DNA of 64,000 nucleotides from JAFMKE01 sp047621945 (GTDB lineage Bacteria; Bacteroidota; Bacteroidia; Chitinophagales; UBA8649). The notes under the pieces were generated by a model, which saw only the letters and a list, made by a program, of their open reading frames with translations, ran no database searches and was not told the origin of the DNA. The first letter of the stretch is position 1. The number at the start of each line of letters is the position of its first letter. Position numbers and translations under genes: made by a program. Location: the NCBI GenBank assembly GCA_047621945.1, contig JBLHMK010000001.1:26059-90058 (forward strand), read 5' to 3'. Positions 53,896 to 62,030 of this stretch are shown in pieces.

Positions 53896-55749
53896 TTAGC
53901 CAACCAATTCTTCTTCTATGTCTTTCTCTACTTTTAAATTATCAATAATAAACTCTTGACGTTGCGGAGTGTTTTTACCCATATAATAACCGAGGATATC
54001 TTCAATGGAATTATCGTTTCCAAGAATGACGGGGGAAAGACGAATGTTTTCACCAATAAAATCCTCAAACTCATCTGGTGAAATTTCACCTAAGCCCTTA
54101 AATCGGGTAATCTCTGGTTTACCCCGTAAAGATGCAACAGCTTTTTTCCTTTCTTCTTCGCTATAACAATAGAACGTTTGTTTTTTATCTCTAACTCTGA
54201 ATAATGGGGTCTCCAAAATTTTAACATGTCCTTCCTTAACTAAATCTGGGAAGAATTGTAAAAAGAAAGTTAAAAGCAACAATCTAATGTGCATGCCATC
54301 TACATCAGCATCCGTTGCAATCACGACATTATTGTAGCGCAGTTCTTCTAGCCCTTCCTCTATATTTAATGCGTGTTGTAATAGATTGAATTCTTCGTTT
54401 TCGTATACTACTTTCTTTTTCAGACTATAAGTGTTTAAAGGCTTTCCTTTCAAACTAAATACTGCTTGAGTTTCTACGTCCCTTGCTTTCGTGATAGATC
54501 CACTTGCCGAATCTCCCTCCGTAATGAAGACGGTCGTGTCTAAATGTCGAATGTTTTTCTTGTCGGAAAAATGAAAGCGACAATCTCTTAATTTCTTATT
54601 GTGAAGATTTGCTTTTTTGGCTCTTTCCTTGGCTATTTTCTTCACGCCAGCCATGTCCTTTCTCTCGCGTTCACTTTGCTGAATTTTTTTCAGCAATTTC
54701 TCCGAAATTTCTGGATTACGGTGAAGGAAATTATCCAGATGTTTTTTTACAAAATCACCTATAAAAACTCGCATACTAGTTTTCTCATCCAAGTTGTTGG
54801 AACCTAATTTTGTTTTCGTCTGACTTTCAAATATAGGGTCCTGCATCCGGATACTAACTGCTCCAACTATGGAGGCGCGAATATCTTGAGAATCAAAGTT
54901 TTTACCATAAAATTCTCTCATGGTTTTCACTAAAGCTTCTTTGAATGCATTAAGGTGTGTGCCTCCTTGAACGGTGTGTTGTCCATTTACATAACTATAG
55001 TACTCTTCACCGTAATGATTGTCGTGTACTAGGGCAAACTCTATATCCTCTGACTTGAAATGAATAACGGGATAGCGAATAGTATTGGCATCAGTTTTTC
55101 TGAGAAGTAGGTCTTTTAAACCCTCCTTTGAAAGAAATTTTTGACCATTATAATTTATAGTTAGTCCACAATTTAAGTGGGCGTAATTCCAAATTTGGTT
55201 TTCCAAATAATCGGGAATGAACTTATATTTTTTGAAGATAATGTCATCAGGAACAAATTCAATATAGGTTCCATTTGGCTCAGTCGTTTTTTCATCGCGC
55301 TCCTCAATGAGATTTCCTTGTTCGAAGATGGCTACTTTCTTTTTTCCTTCTCTAACCGCTTCTACCTTAAAATAAATGGATAAGGCATTAACTGCTTTAG
55401 TACCTACTCCGTTTAGGCCTACAGATTTTTTAAATGCTTTAGAATCATATTTCCCTCCGGTATTGATTTTAGAAACTGCGTCAACTACTTTACCTAAAGG
55501 AATACCCCTTCCATAATCCCTGACAGTAACTTTTTTCTCTTCAACTTTGATATCGACTTTTTTACCATAGCCCATAACGAACTCATCGATACAGTTATCT
55601 ATGACTTCTTTTACAAGAATGTATATCCCATCATCTTGCGAAGACCCGTCGCCCGTTTTACCAATATACATTCCTGGACGAAGGCGCATGTGTTCTTTCC
55701 AATCGAGGGAGCGTATATTATCTTCGTTATATGTTACTTCATTAGCCAT
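53896..55749 (-). CDS. parE: DNA topoisomerase IV subunit B
   Basis: A 617-residue ATPase subunit of topoisomerase IV, which unlinks daughter chromosomes. GHKL ATPase motifs VIDNCIDEF, DYGRGIPLG and GVGTKAVNAL; TOPRIM motifs TEGDSASGS and ATDADVDGMHIR for metal and DNA cleavage. The C-terminal short KGLGEI motif fits type IIA B subunits. Its size and the ParE-like region in the middle favour ParE over GyrB. The partner ParC is expected next downstream but lies outside or elsewhere; here a convergent MtfA-like gene follows 8 bp away. Confidence 0.93.
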   Translation of the reverse strand: MANEVTYNEDNIRSLDWKEHMRLRPGMYIGKTGDGSSQDDGIYILVKEVIDNCIDEFVMGYGKKVDIKVEEKKVTVRDYGRGIPLGKVVDAVSKINTGGKYDSKAFKKSVGLNGVGTKAVNALSIYFKVEAVREGKKKVAIFEQGNLIEERDEKTTEPNGTYIEFVPDDIIFKKYKFIPDYLENQIWNYAHLNCGLTINYNGQKFLSKEGLKDLLLRKTDANTIRYPVIHFKSEDIEFALVHDNHYGEEYYSYVNGQHTVQGGTHLNAFKEALVKTMREFYGKNFDSQDIRASIVGAVSIRMQDPIFESQTKTKLGSNNLDEKTSMRVFIGDFVKKHLDNFLHRNPEISEKLLKKIQQSERERKDMAGVKKIAKERAKKANLHNKKLRDCRFHFSDKKNIRHLDTTVFITEGDSASGSITKARDVETQAVFSLKGKPLNTYSLKKKVVYENEEFNLLQHALNIEEGLEELRYNNVVIATDADVDGMHIRLLLLTFFLQFFPDLVKEGHVKILETPLFRVRDKKQTFYCYSEEERKKAVASLRGKPEITRFKGLGEISPDEFEDFIGENIRLSPVILGNDNSIEDILGYYMGKNTPQRQEFIIDNLKVEKDIEEELVG

Positions 55750-55852
55750 TTATAATAGTATATTTATTTCAAGAAACTTAAAAATAAGTAAATCCAAAGC
55801 GATTACTTTTGTTTTCTCTGAAAGAATGTGCACATCCTATTGTGTATTTTGT

Positions 55853-55860
55853 TAAATTTG
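55853..55860 (+). promoter_or_regulatory. candidate -7 box for the response-regulator pair
   Basis: TAAATTTG matches TAnnTTTG exactly, 12 bases before the start of the regulator at 55872. No -33 element was recognised with confidence. Confidence 0.4.
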
Positions 55861-55871
55861 AAAAACAATTT

Positions 55872-56318
55872 ATGAGTACAGCAATAAAAAACAAAATCAC
55901 CTTAATAGATGATAGTCCGTCTGAACCTATCTTGTTGGCCAGTGCCATTCAGAAAAGTGAGCGGAATATTGTCTTGGAATCCTTTGATGATAGCATTTAT
56001 GCAGTAGAAGAATTAGCGCGAAGAGGAAAGGAAGATGAGGAGTCACTTCCCAATCTTATTTTGCTTGATTTGAATATGCCTGGATACAATGGAATTGAAG
56101 TTTTAGGAAAGTTAAGAAAGGATGAAAACTTATGTTTCATTCCAATCATTGTTATGACTTCTTCGAGCTTGGATGCAGATATGAGAGAAGCCTTGAAGGA
56201 AGGGGCTAATTGTGTCATTGTAAAACCTACTGGACACAAGAGATATGTTGAAGTAGTTCAGATTATTTACGATTTTTGGTTTAACACAGTAAAACGATTA
56301 GATATTGGCTTTTTCTAA
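55872..56318 (+). CDS. stand-alone response regulator (Rcp1-like)
   Basis: About 148 residues from ATG 55872 (MSTAIKNKIT). A receiver domain only: IDDSPSEP at 12-19, Asp66 as phosphoacceptor in ILLDLNMPGYNG, and Lys in VIVKPTGHKRY; the slightly long beta3-alpha3 region and acidic insert KEDEESLPNL match the Rcp1 type used with bacteriophytochromes or hybrid kinases. It has no output domain, so acts through protein contacts. The next regulator overlaps it by 14 bases, forming a pair. Confidence 0.9.
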   Translation: MSTAIKNKITLIDDSPSEPILLASAIQKSERNIVLESFDDSIYAVEELARRGKEDEESLPNLILLDLNMPGYNGIEVLGKLRKDENLCFIPIIVMTSSSLDADMREALKEGANCVIVKPTGHKRYVEVVQIIYDFWFNTVKRLDIGFF

Positions 56319-57030
56319 AAATGGAATAAAAATATTAGTTGTTGAGGACACTCCTGGAGATGTTTTTCTTATTAAATTTTATTTAGAAGAATTGGATCCC
56401 GATAACTACGAAATTCAAAGTGTAGATAATCTAGAGGAAGCGCATTATAAAATTGAAAGAGAGGCATTTGATGTCATCCTTTTAGATTTGCATCTTCCAG
56501 ATTCACAAGGAATTGTAACTCTTCAAAATTCGGTAAAGAAATTCCCTAATGATGTTTTTATTGTTTTAACTGGACTTTCCGATGCCAAGATTGGCTTAGA
56601 AGCAGTTAAATATGGAGCACAAGACTTTTTAGTAAAAGGTCGAATTGATAGTAAATCTTTAGATAGTTCTATTAAATTTTCATTTCAGCGAGCTAAGCTT
56701 AAGCGAGCAGTTAAGTTGTATGGAGAAGCTTTGAAGACCCTTGAAGTGATGTATGGAATGATAATCGTAATTATTGATAAATCACGATCAGCAGTATATA
56801 CTTCCCTAAGATTCAAGTCTTTTTTCATGATTGATGAGGAGACTGTCGATACCATGGAAGAACTCATGCATGTTTTTGAAAACAACCAAGAAATCTTAAA
56901 TGCTATCAATTCAGCAAGTGATTTAAAAATCGATAATTTTGTTGCTACATTAAGGGGGCAACAGTATAATTTTAAGGTCAGTAAGTCAAAAGAATTCAAT
57001 GACCAAACGGTCATTAGTGTTTCAAGATAA
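56305..57030 (+). CDS. response regulator with PAS-like C-terminus
   Basis: A 241-residue protein: receiver 8-128 (ILVVEDTPGDVF, Asp61 in ILLDLHLPDSQG, Lys in FLVKGR) and a C-terminal 110 residues that look like a PAS-type sensor (YGMIIVIIDKSRSAVYTSLR), without a histidine kinase, GGDEF or DNA-binding part. No ATG exists at the N-terminus; a TTG at 56305 overlaps the stop of the previous gene by 14 bases, and any other start would cut the receiver. Thus translation is probably coupled. Downstream OMP gene is convergent. Confidence 0.85.
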   Translation: MAFSKNGIKILVVEDTPGDVFLIKFYLEELDPDNYEIQSVDNLEEAHYKIEREAFDVILLDLHLPDSQGIVTLQNSVKKFPNDVFIVLTGLSDAKIGLEAVKYGAQDFLVKGRIDSKSLDSSIKFSFQRAKLKRAVKLYGEALKTLEVMYGMIIVIIDKSRSAVYTSLRFKSFFMIDEETVDTMEELMHVFENNQEILNAINSASDLKIDNFVATLRGQQYNFKVSKSKEFNDQTVISVSR

Positions 57031-57032
57031 AT

Positions 57033-58805
57033 CTAATAGATATCTTGCAATATTCCAGGAGAAAATGAATTATTAGTATTGATTGATCTTGGGGATAATT
57101 CTCCAAGTTGGTAGCCAAAGTTCTTTTCTTGAACTAGATACCCATTCGGGTAATACCCAAATGATATTTCCATGTAATTGATACCTAAGGTTAGATTTTG
57201 AAATCGAATACCTCCACCATATCCTTGATAAATAGTATTGTTAAAAATGAAATCGGTGTTGCTTCGACCCAATACGCCTATATCTGCAAAAAAGAAAAAG
57301 TTACCCTTGCTTGTCCACCAATCAATTGGGGTATAAAAAACCGATTCAAGATTGAGTATAAAGCTTTTGGTGCCAATTAATCTTTGAGAATTAAACCCCC
57401 TGATGGCCCCATTTCCAATATTATAAAACTCTGAAATTGGCCGATTGAAACTTAAGGTAGTATTGGTAGAAATAAATTGTCTAAATCCCAGTTTTCGTAA
57501 AGGAATTCGATTGGTAAAGTATGAATTTATAGTTTGAATACTAATTTGTTCAATATTTTTTGAGCGTATAAATGCGCCCATTTTAAACTCATTTTGCATG
57601 AAGCCGAACTTAGGATACTTCTTACTATAATTAACTGTAAACCCATTATAAAAGCGACCTCCTAATATATCATTAATTTCATAACCCCCTATCAATGCTA
57701 GATTAAAGCCTTTTGGAACATAATCAAACTGACGAAATCGATAGAGCTCTTCGAATCCATACCAATCTCGGTTTGCCAAGCCAATACTTCCCAAATAAAT
57801 TTGTTTGTTTACAAAATTTTGAAAAGGTTGATCGTCAGGGATAACGTAGTTCTTTTTAACAACCCCTCGTAGAGAAATAATCATACGCAAAGATTCATGT
57901 CTTTCATTTAGATTCTTTAGTCCAAATGACCTAGCTAACCAGGCATCAGTATTAATAAATCTATTATTGTATTTATTTGAAATTTCATTAGTTTCAATTT
58001 TCCGTGCATTATTAGATACTTCCAATTTACCAGCCCATTTGGTATTATAAGCGAAGAAGTCTCGTTTTAATTGAAAACTATAGCTTTCACTTTGATTTTG
58101 TTTGTTATAGTCAAGTCCTAAACTTATTTGAGAACGAGCAATATTGTTTACCTTATAGAAGACTCCAACATTATAAGGGTTTCTAGGATCAATAATTCCA
58201 GCCCCATAAAAACCCGCTTTTTGAGCAATCCCAAAAAAATCGTAGAAGGAACCTCCTAGCGTTAGAGAGGTTGGAGTACCATAAAAAAGGGCTTTCCAAT
58301 GTCGATTATCGTGGGCATATATTTTCACATCTACGCCTGGTATGTGAGGAGTTTGTTCAATCTTGATAAGCGCATCTTTATATATGGTGTTTTCGCGAAT
58401 GTTTCTTTCTGTATCCGCCACTAACCGGGGGTCAACTAACTCGCCGATTTTAAAGAGCAATTGCTTTTTAACTAATACAGCACTGTGATTACCTCGTTTG
58501 TTTTCCACCAACTTAACATCATTAATATCCTCTTGGCCATACACCGGGTCATCAAATCGGTCAACGATAAAAACTTCAATACTATTAATCTCAAGATTTT
58601 GAAATTCCACAAAGAAATCACTCGGCGTATAGTCTCGAACCGCTTTAGGCATGAGGTAGAAATAGTCGACAAATTTTTCTTGCTTTTTAGCCTTTTTCTG
58701 AATGGAATCTATAGCATTGCTATCTATCACAAACGATTCAATTTCTTCCTGTGCGAAAGCGAAAGAGATTAATGTTAAAAATATTAAAAGGTAAAGTGTT
58801 TTCAT
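57033..58805 (-). CDS. Omp85-superfamily outer-membrane protein with POTRA-like N-terminus
   Basis: A 590-residue outer-membrane protein with signal peptide (about 1-18, ending FAFAQE). Residues about 90-165 look like one POTRA domain (LLFKIGELVDPRLVADTERN), and the rest a 16-strand barrel ending in the bacterial surface antigen pattern IGNGAIRGFNSQRLIGTK and FFADIGVLG. This is the TamA/BamA-like family; a role in outer-membrane assembly or secretion is likely, but only one POTRA domain and a short length distinguish it from BamA, so it may be a specialised paralogue. Confidence 0.82.
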   Translation of the reverse strand: MKTLYLLIFLTLISFAFAQEEIESFVIDSNAIDSIQKKAKKQEKFVDYFYLMPKAVRDYTPSDFFVEFQNLEINSIEVFIVDRFDDPVYGQEDINDVKLVENKRGNHSAVLVKKQLLFKIGELVDPRLVADTERNIRENTIYKDALIKIEQTPHIPGVDVKIYAHDNRHWKALFYGTPTSLTLGGSFYDFFGIAQKAGFYGAGIIDPRNPYNVGVFYKVNNIARSQISLGLDYNKQNQSESYSFQLKRDFFAYNTKWAGKLEVSNNARKIETNEISNKYNNRFINTDAWLARSFGLKNLNERHESLRMIISLRGVVKKNYVIPDDQPFQNFVNKQIYLGSIGLANRDWYGFEELYRFRQFDYVPKGFNLALIGGYEINDILGGRFYNGFTVNYSKKYPKFGFMQNEFKMGAFIRSKNIEQISIQTINSYFTNRIPLRKLGFRQFISTNTTLSFNRPISEFYNIGNGAIRGFNSQRLIGTKSFILNLESVFYTPIDWWTSKGNFFFFADIGVLGRSNTDFIFNNTIYQGYGGGIRFQNLTLGINYMEISFGYYPNGYLVQEKNFGYQLGELSPRSINTNNSFSPGILQDIY

Positions 58806-58869
58806 TAAGGTCTCTAAAAATAATGAACTTATACTAGTTATCCCACGTTTTCAATGGAAATCTACAATT

Positions 58870-59475
58870 ATGAGCAATTCGTTTTTAATGCTGTTATTTT
58901 TGAGTATTACTCTACAAGTGAACGCTAAGCAGGGAAAAGACAATTTGGAAACCATAACACTTGGAGCCGGATGCTTCTGGTGTGTGGAAGCCGTGTATCA
59001 GGAATTGAATGGGGTAGAGACCGCAGTATCAGGATATATGGGAGGCCATGTAGACGATCCAAGCTATAAGGCCGTGTGCGCCGGAAATACAGGGCATGCC
59101 GAAGTTGTCCAATTGACTTTTGATAATTCAATCATTAGCCTAGAAGAGATTTTAGAAGTGTTTTTTGAAGTGCACGATCCGACCACCTTGAACAGGCAAG
59201 GGGCTGATATCGGGACGCAATATCGTTCGGCTATTTTCTATGAGAATGACGAGCAAAAAGAAATTGCTTTAAAGGTTAAAAGAGCATTAAGTGTAGCTAA
59301 GGTTTGGGAGAATGCAATTGTAACTGAGGTTTCTTCGGCTAGTACGTTTTACAAAGCGGAGAATTATCATCAAGATTACTATGCCCTAAATGGAAACAAT
59401 AATCCGTATTGCAGTAAGGTAATTACTCCGAAAATTGAAAAATTTAGGAAGGTATTTGAAGAAAAATTGAAGTAG
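58870..59475 (+). CDS. msrA: peptide methionine sulfoxide reductase A, exported
   Basis: A 201-residue enzyme reducing methionine-S-sulfoxide with thioredoxin or another reductant. Catalytic GCFWCVEAVY with Cys35 and second Cys38; GHAEVVQLTFD and NRQGADIGTQYRSAIF are family motifs. A signal peptide or signal anchor covers about 1-19 (LLFLSITLQVNA), so it probably acts in the periplasm. MsrB is not in the window. Convergent with the YwqK-like gene. Confidence 0.94.
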   Translation: MSNSFLMLLFLSITLQVNAKQGKDNLETITLGAGCFWCVEAVYQELNGVETAVSGYMGGHVDDPSYKAVCAGNTGHAEVVQLTFDNSIISLEEILEVFFEVHDPTTLNRQGADIGTQYRSAIFYENDEQKEIALKVKRALSVAKVWENAIVTEVSSASTFYKAENYHQDYYALNGNNNPYCSKVITPKIEKFRKVFEEKLK

Positions 59476-59492
59476 TTCTTAGTAGCTAATTC

Positions 59493-59993
59493 TTAGCCCA
59501 ATGGAATTTCCATTTTGGCTTTATTATATTCTTCATTTTGACTGGCTCCTAGCCAGTCTACATTTCTGCCAAGAAGTTTTTCTTCAAGCTTATCGCTGCA
59601 GATCTTGGGATAGATTAAGGTGTTTGAGGAATGGTTGTAAACTTGGCTTTTCTCACCATCTAGATCATAGTAATTCCAAAGCCCGATTTTTTCACCTTTG
59701 TTATATTGGCCAACAGACTTTAAACTCATTGAGTAATCTGGGTATCTCTCCATCCATTCGCCATCTTTCTCTCCATAGGAATATTGACCATAAAGGATGG
59801 CTTTGGTGCCTAAATAGGACTTTATGAAAGAGCTGCCATGTTTGATGTTTTTGTCAGACTTTAACACATAGTATTTGGCTTTTCCAAAGCGCAGGGAGTC
59901 CTTTTGCTTGACTAGATCTTGTGCAAGTAAACTGTCGCAACTGAACACTAGAATCAGCAGAATTAACGCTTTTAAATGGATGAAAGTTTTCAA
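59493..59993 (-). CDS. exported MORN/YwqK-type repeat protein
   Basis: A 166-residue secreted protein (signal peptide about 1-24, FSCDSLLAQ region). Residues about 60-125 carry a MORN/YwqK-like repeat with GQYSYGEKDGEWMERY and VGQYNKGEKIGLWNYYD, each a short beta hairpin with W and Y or G-rich turns. Function unknown; similar proteins are often called toxin-antitoxin YwqK antitoxins, but here there is no toxin neighbour. A 14-bp inverted repeat at 60031-60062 lies upstream in its likely leader. Confidence 0.75.
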   Translation of the reverse strand: MKTFIHLKALILLILVFSCDSLLAQDLVKQKDSLRFGKAKYYVLKSDKNIKHGSSFIKSYLGTKAILYGQYSYGEKDGEWMERYPDYSMSLKSVGQYNKGEKIGLWNYYDLDGEKSQVYNHSSNTLIYPKICSDKLEEKLLGRNVDWLGASQNEEYNKAKMEIPLG

Positions 59994-60030
59994 ATTCTAT
60001 TTCGATGTATGTAAAAACGTTCGGAAGAGT

Positions 60031-60062
60031 ACAACCAACGATAATTTTTTATCATTGGTTGT
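60031..60062 (-). repeat. hairpin in the leader of the MORN-type gene
   Basis: ACAACCAACGATAA pairs with TTATCATTGGTTGT around a four-base loop; with U-G wobble it is fully paired in the reverse-strand RNA. It lies about 38 bases upstream of the ATG at 59993. It could affect translation or simply be an inverted repeat. Confidence 0.4.
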
Positions 60063-60100
60063 ATTGAAACGGTAAAGGTATGAATGTTGAGATTAATAAG

Positions 60101-60128
60101 AAAGAGCCTCAGTAAACTGAAGCTCTTT
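60101..60128. terminator. hairpin, possible terminator
   Basis: AAAGAGCCTCAG (60101-60112) pairs with CTGAAGCTCTTT (60117-60128) with one C-A mismatch around a four-base loop. The T tract is weak, so this may be a degenerate terminator. Confidence 0.4.
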
Positions 60129-60265
60129 CGATGGTTGAAGTTTGGCGTACCGCACTTCTGGGTCTTAAGGGGCAAAACATTATGTTTCACCCATTAAGAG
60201 GCTAGCATTGACCGTGAAGTCGCTGCCGTGTATAAATATAGCAATTTATGGCATGCTAATAATAG

Positions 60266-60295
60266 AAAAGAGCTCCGAAATTTCGGAGCTCTTTT
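60266..60295. terminator. bidirectional terminator near tmRNA
   Basis: Perfect 30-bp palindrome AAAAGAGCTCCGAAA joined to its complement, with T at both ends. It is one of several hairpins packed in the non-coding 59994-60386 stretch downstream of tmRNA. Confidence 0.85.
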
Positions 60296-60340
60296 CGTGG
60301 TAGCAGCTTGGAAAAGACCGCGCTGCAAAATTGTCTTAAA

Positions 60341-60374
60341 ATGTAAAAAGCACTCCAAGGAGTGCTTTTTACAT
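60341..60374 (-). terminator. terminator of tmRNA
   Basis: ATGTAAAAAGCACTCC (60341-60356) pairs with GGAGTGCTTTTTACAT (60359-60374) around AA; on the reverse strand it lies just after the tmRNA 3' end, and is followed by TTTT. Confidence 0.88.
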
Positions 60375-60386
60375 TGTTCTTCTTTA

Positions 60387-60762
60387 TGGTGGAGCTGCAG
60401 GGATTCGAACCCTGGTCCGGTCATGATGTCCGCATACTTTCTACAAGCTTAGTAAAACGTTAATTGTCGGGAAGTAGCTATTCGCTTTACAAAACTGCTA
60501 TTTCCGTATTTCTGTCAGTTACAACCTAAAGTAAGTAGAAAATTCTTACTTCATGAGGACCCGATGCTTATAATGCCCTATAATATCCTATCGGATGTCA
60601 AACATCAAGGACAAAGGCTTCTAATTCCTAGAATTAGGCAGCCATGGCAAAGTTAGACTCGCCATTTAAATAAAGATTATGAATTGGGATTAACGAGTGA
60701 GATTCACAACACTCGACCTGCGGGTATACCTACATGCCATGCCGTCAATTCCGGTCAGCCCC
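60387..60762 (-). ncRNA. ssrA: tmRNA (ssrA)
   Basis: Read on the reverse strand, it starts GGGGCUGACCGG and ends with GGUUCGAAUCCCUGCAGCUCCACCA, so the acceptor ends pair and CCA is encoded. The message part encodes the tag GESNFAMAA with stop (60637-60663, TAA at 60634-60636), a standard pattern in Bacteroidota, where the usual tag is like GExNxALAA. It rescues stalled ribosomes with SmpB and marks peptides for degradation. The pseudoknot region follows the tag. About 376 nucleotides, typical length. Genes predicted on this stretch are not real. Confidence 0.96.
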
Positions 60763-60820
60763 ATAATGTAAAGAACGCTTACAAAGGTAGTTTAAAATAA
60801 ATCAATTATTTTTTAAAGTA

Positions 60821-61222
60821 CTACTTCAAATTAGCGTAAACGTTTTTGAATGGACTTGAGTTTTCGATAGTGAACCCTGAAACTGTATTAGTTTCTTCTC
60901 CACCCTTAAAAGTTAAATCAGCTTCATTTTGTTGCCAGTAACCTGGATCCATTGTAAACCAACCTGTTTTTTGGTTTCTTTCCCACTCAGCTTTTACCCA
61001 AGTGTGCTTTTCTTTAGTTTCAATGTAATGACCTTCTATCCATTCATAATTCACGTATACAAACTCCCAATGAGCCTCAACCCAAGTATAGTTCTCACCT
61101 GGACTAGTTGGAATTTCTTCTTCAATAACTTCTTTGTCTGCTAAAGGTAGTTTCACCTCTTGTGCAATTGCATTGCTAGAGATTAAAAGAAAACCGATTG
61201 AGAGAATTAATATTTTATACAT
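60821..61222 (-). CDS. exported WxxGxW-type repeat protein
   Basis: About 133 residues from the ATG at 61222 (MYKILILSIGFLLI); a longer in-frame start at 61264 is less likely because it lacks a signal peptide. Mature residues about 35-95 contain repeated W-x-x-x-x-W segments: YTWVEAHWEF, YEWIEGHYIE and HTWVKAEWERN, as in YXWXPGH/WXXGXW-repeat proteins of the outer layer. Signal peptide about 1-20 (ending AIAQ). Function is not known. It is divergent from the PlsC-like gene. Confidence 0.75.
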   Translation of the reverse strand: MYKILILSIGFLLISSNAIAQEVKLPLADKEVIEEEIPTSPGENYTWVEAHWEFVYVNYEWIEGHYIETKEKHTWVKAEWERNQKTGWFTMDPGYWQQNEADLTFKGGEETNTVSGFTIENSSPFKNVYANLK

Positions 61223-61272
61223 GTCATTTATGTTTTGTACTATAGATACGGGAGAAAGTGACAAAAGGTTGC

Positions 61273-61280
61273 TATTTTTG
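61273..61280 (+). promoter_or_regulatory. candidate -7 box of the PlsC-like gene
   Basis: TATTTTTG matches TAnnTTTG exactly, 26 bases before the start at 61306. The -33 element is not clear. Confidence 0.4.
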
Positions 61281-61305
61281 TAAAATAAATTTTAAAAACC
61301 TACCT

Positions 61306-61875
61306 ATGCTAGCCAGATTATTCATGTTTTTAATGGGATGGAAAGTTAATAATAACGTTCCTGAAGGAGCTGACAGGTGCGTAATGATAGCCTCTCCGCA
61401 TACCAGTAACTGGGATTTCCCTATCGCTAAATCCGCATATTCAATGCTTAAAATTCCATTGAGATTTACTATAAAAGATTCATGGTTTAGATTTCCATTT
61501 AACTTACTTTTTGGACGCATGGGCGGAATTCCAATTAATAGAAGACCCCGAAAAGAAGGAGAAGAAAGACCCAGTACCGTGCAGGCGATGGCTGAGTTGT
61601 TTAAAAAACACGACAGAATATCGGTGATGGTTACTCCAGAGGGAACTCGTTCATATCGAGAGGAATGGAAGTCTGGTTTTTATCATGTTGCCACGATGGC
61701 TAAAGTACCTATTGCTTTGGGATACTTGGATTATAAAAACAAAGTAGCTGGAGTAGGTAAAATCATTCACCCATCTGGAGATATGGCTGCGGATATGAAA
61801 ATTATCATGGAATTCTATAAGGATATTACACCTGAACATCCAGAGAAATTTAGTATAGATAAAAGATACCTCTAG
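61306..61875 (+). CDS. PlsC-like 1-acyl-glycerol-3-phosphate acyltransferase family protein
   Basis: About 189 residues from the ATG at 61306 (MLARLFMFLMGW), chosen over an in-frame ATG at 61258 that adds 16 residues. An HX4D active site HTSNWD has His32 and Asp37, and the second motif VMVTPEGTRS follows. The amino-terminal helix anchors it at the inner membrane. Transfers an acyl group to a lysophosphatidic acid or to another lipid. The small size without C-terminal part places it in the broad PlsC-like group, so a lysophospholipid or ornithine-lipid acyltransferase is also possible. Confidence 0.88.
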   Translation: MLARLFMFLMGWKVNNNVPEGADRCVMIASPHTSNWDFPIAKSAYSMLKIPLRFTIKDSWFRFPFNLLFGRMGGIPINRRPRKEGEERPSTVQAMAELFKKHDRISVMVTPEGTRSYREEWKSGFYHVATMAKVPIALGYLDYKNKVAGVGKIIHPSGDMAADMKIIMEFYKDITPEHPEKFSIDKRYL

Positions 61876-61887
61876 ACTTGGTAAATC

Positions 61888-61917
61888 AAGCTGATAGGTT
61901 CAACAACCTGTCAGCTT
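61888..61917. terminator. hairpin downstream of the PlsC-like gene
   Basis: AAGCTGATAGGTT (61888-61900) pairs with AACCTGTCAGCTT (61905-61917) with one G-T pair. The T tract is broken, so it may act with the next hairpin. Confidence 0.5.
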
Positions 61918-61929
61918 AATTTTAAACCT

Positions 61930-61963
61930 AAGCAGGGTCTCACAAAGTGGACCCTGCTTTTTT
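61930..61963 (+). terminator. intrinsic terminator after the PlsC-like gene
   Basis: AAGCAGGGTC (61930-61939) pairs with GACCCTGCTT (61950-61959) around ten bases, followed by T run. Confidence 0.85.
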
Positions 61964-62030
61964 ATATAGAAGATTATGTATAGCAAGGATAGTTTAGTCT
62001 AAGCGTCTAATAATCTAGGTCTCTAACAAT

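Noticed and set aside
60387..60420. tRNA gene suggested by GGTTCGAATCC
   Set aside because: It is the T arm of the tmRNA 3' half; no separate anticodon arm is present nearby.
60194..60452. Reading frames over the tmRNA 3' end (60194-60424 reverse, 60228-60452 forward)
   Set aside because: They overlap tmRNA and its terminators and have no family-like sequence.
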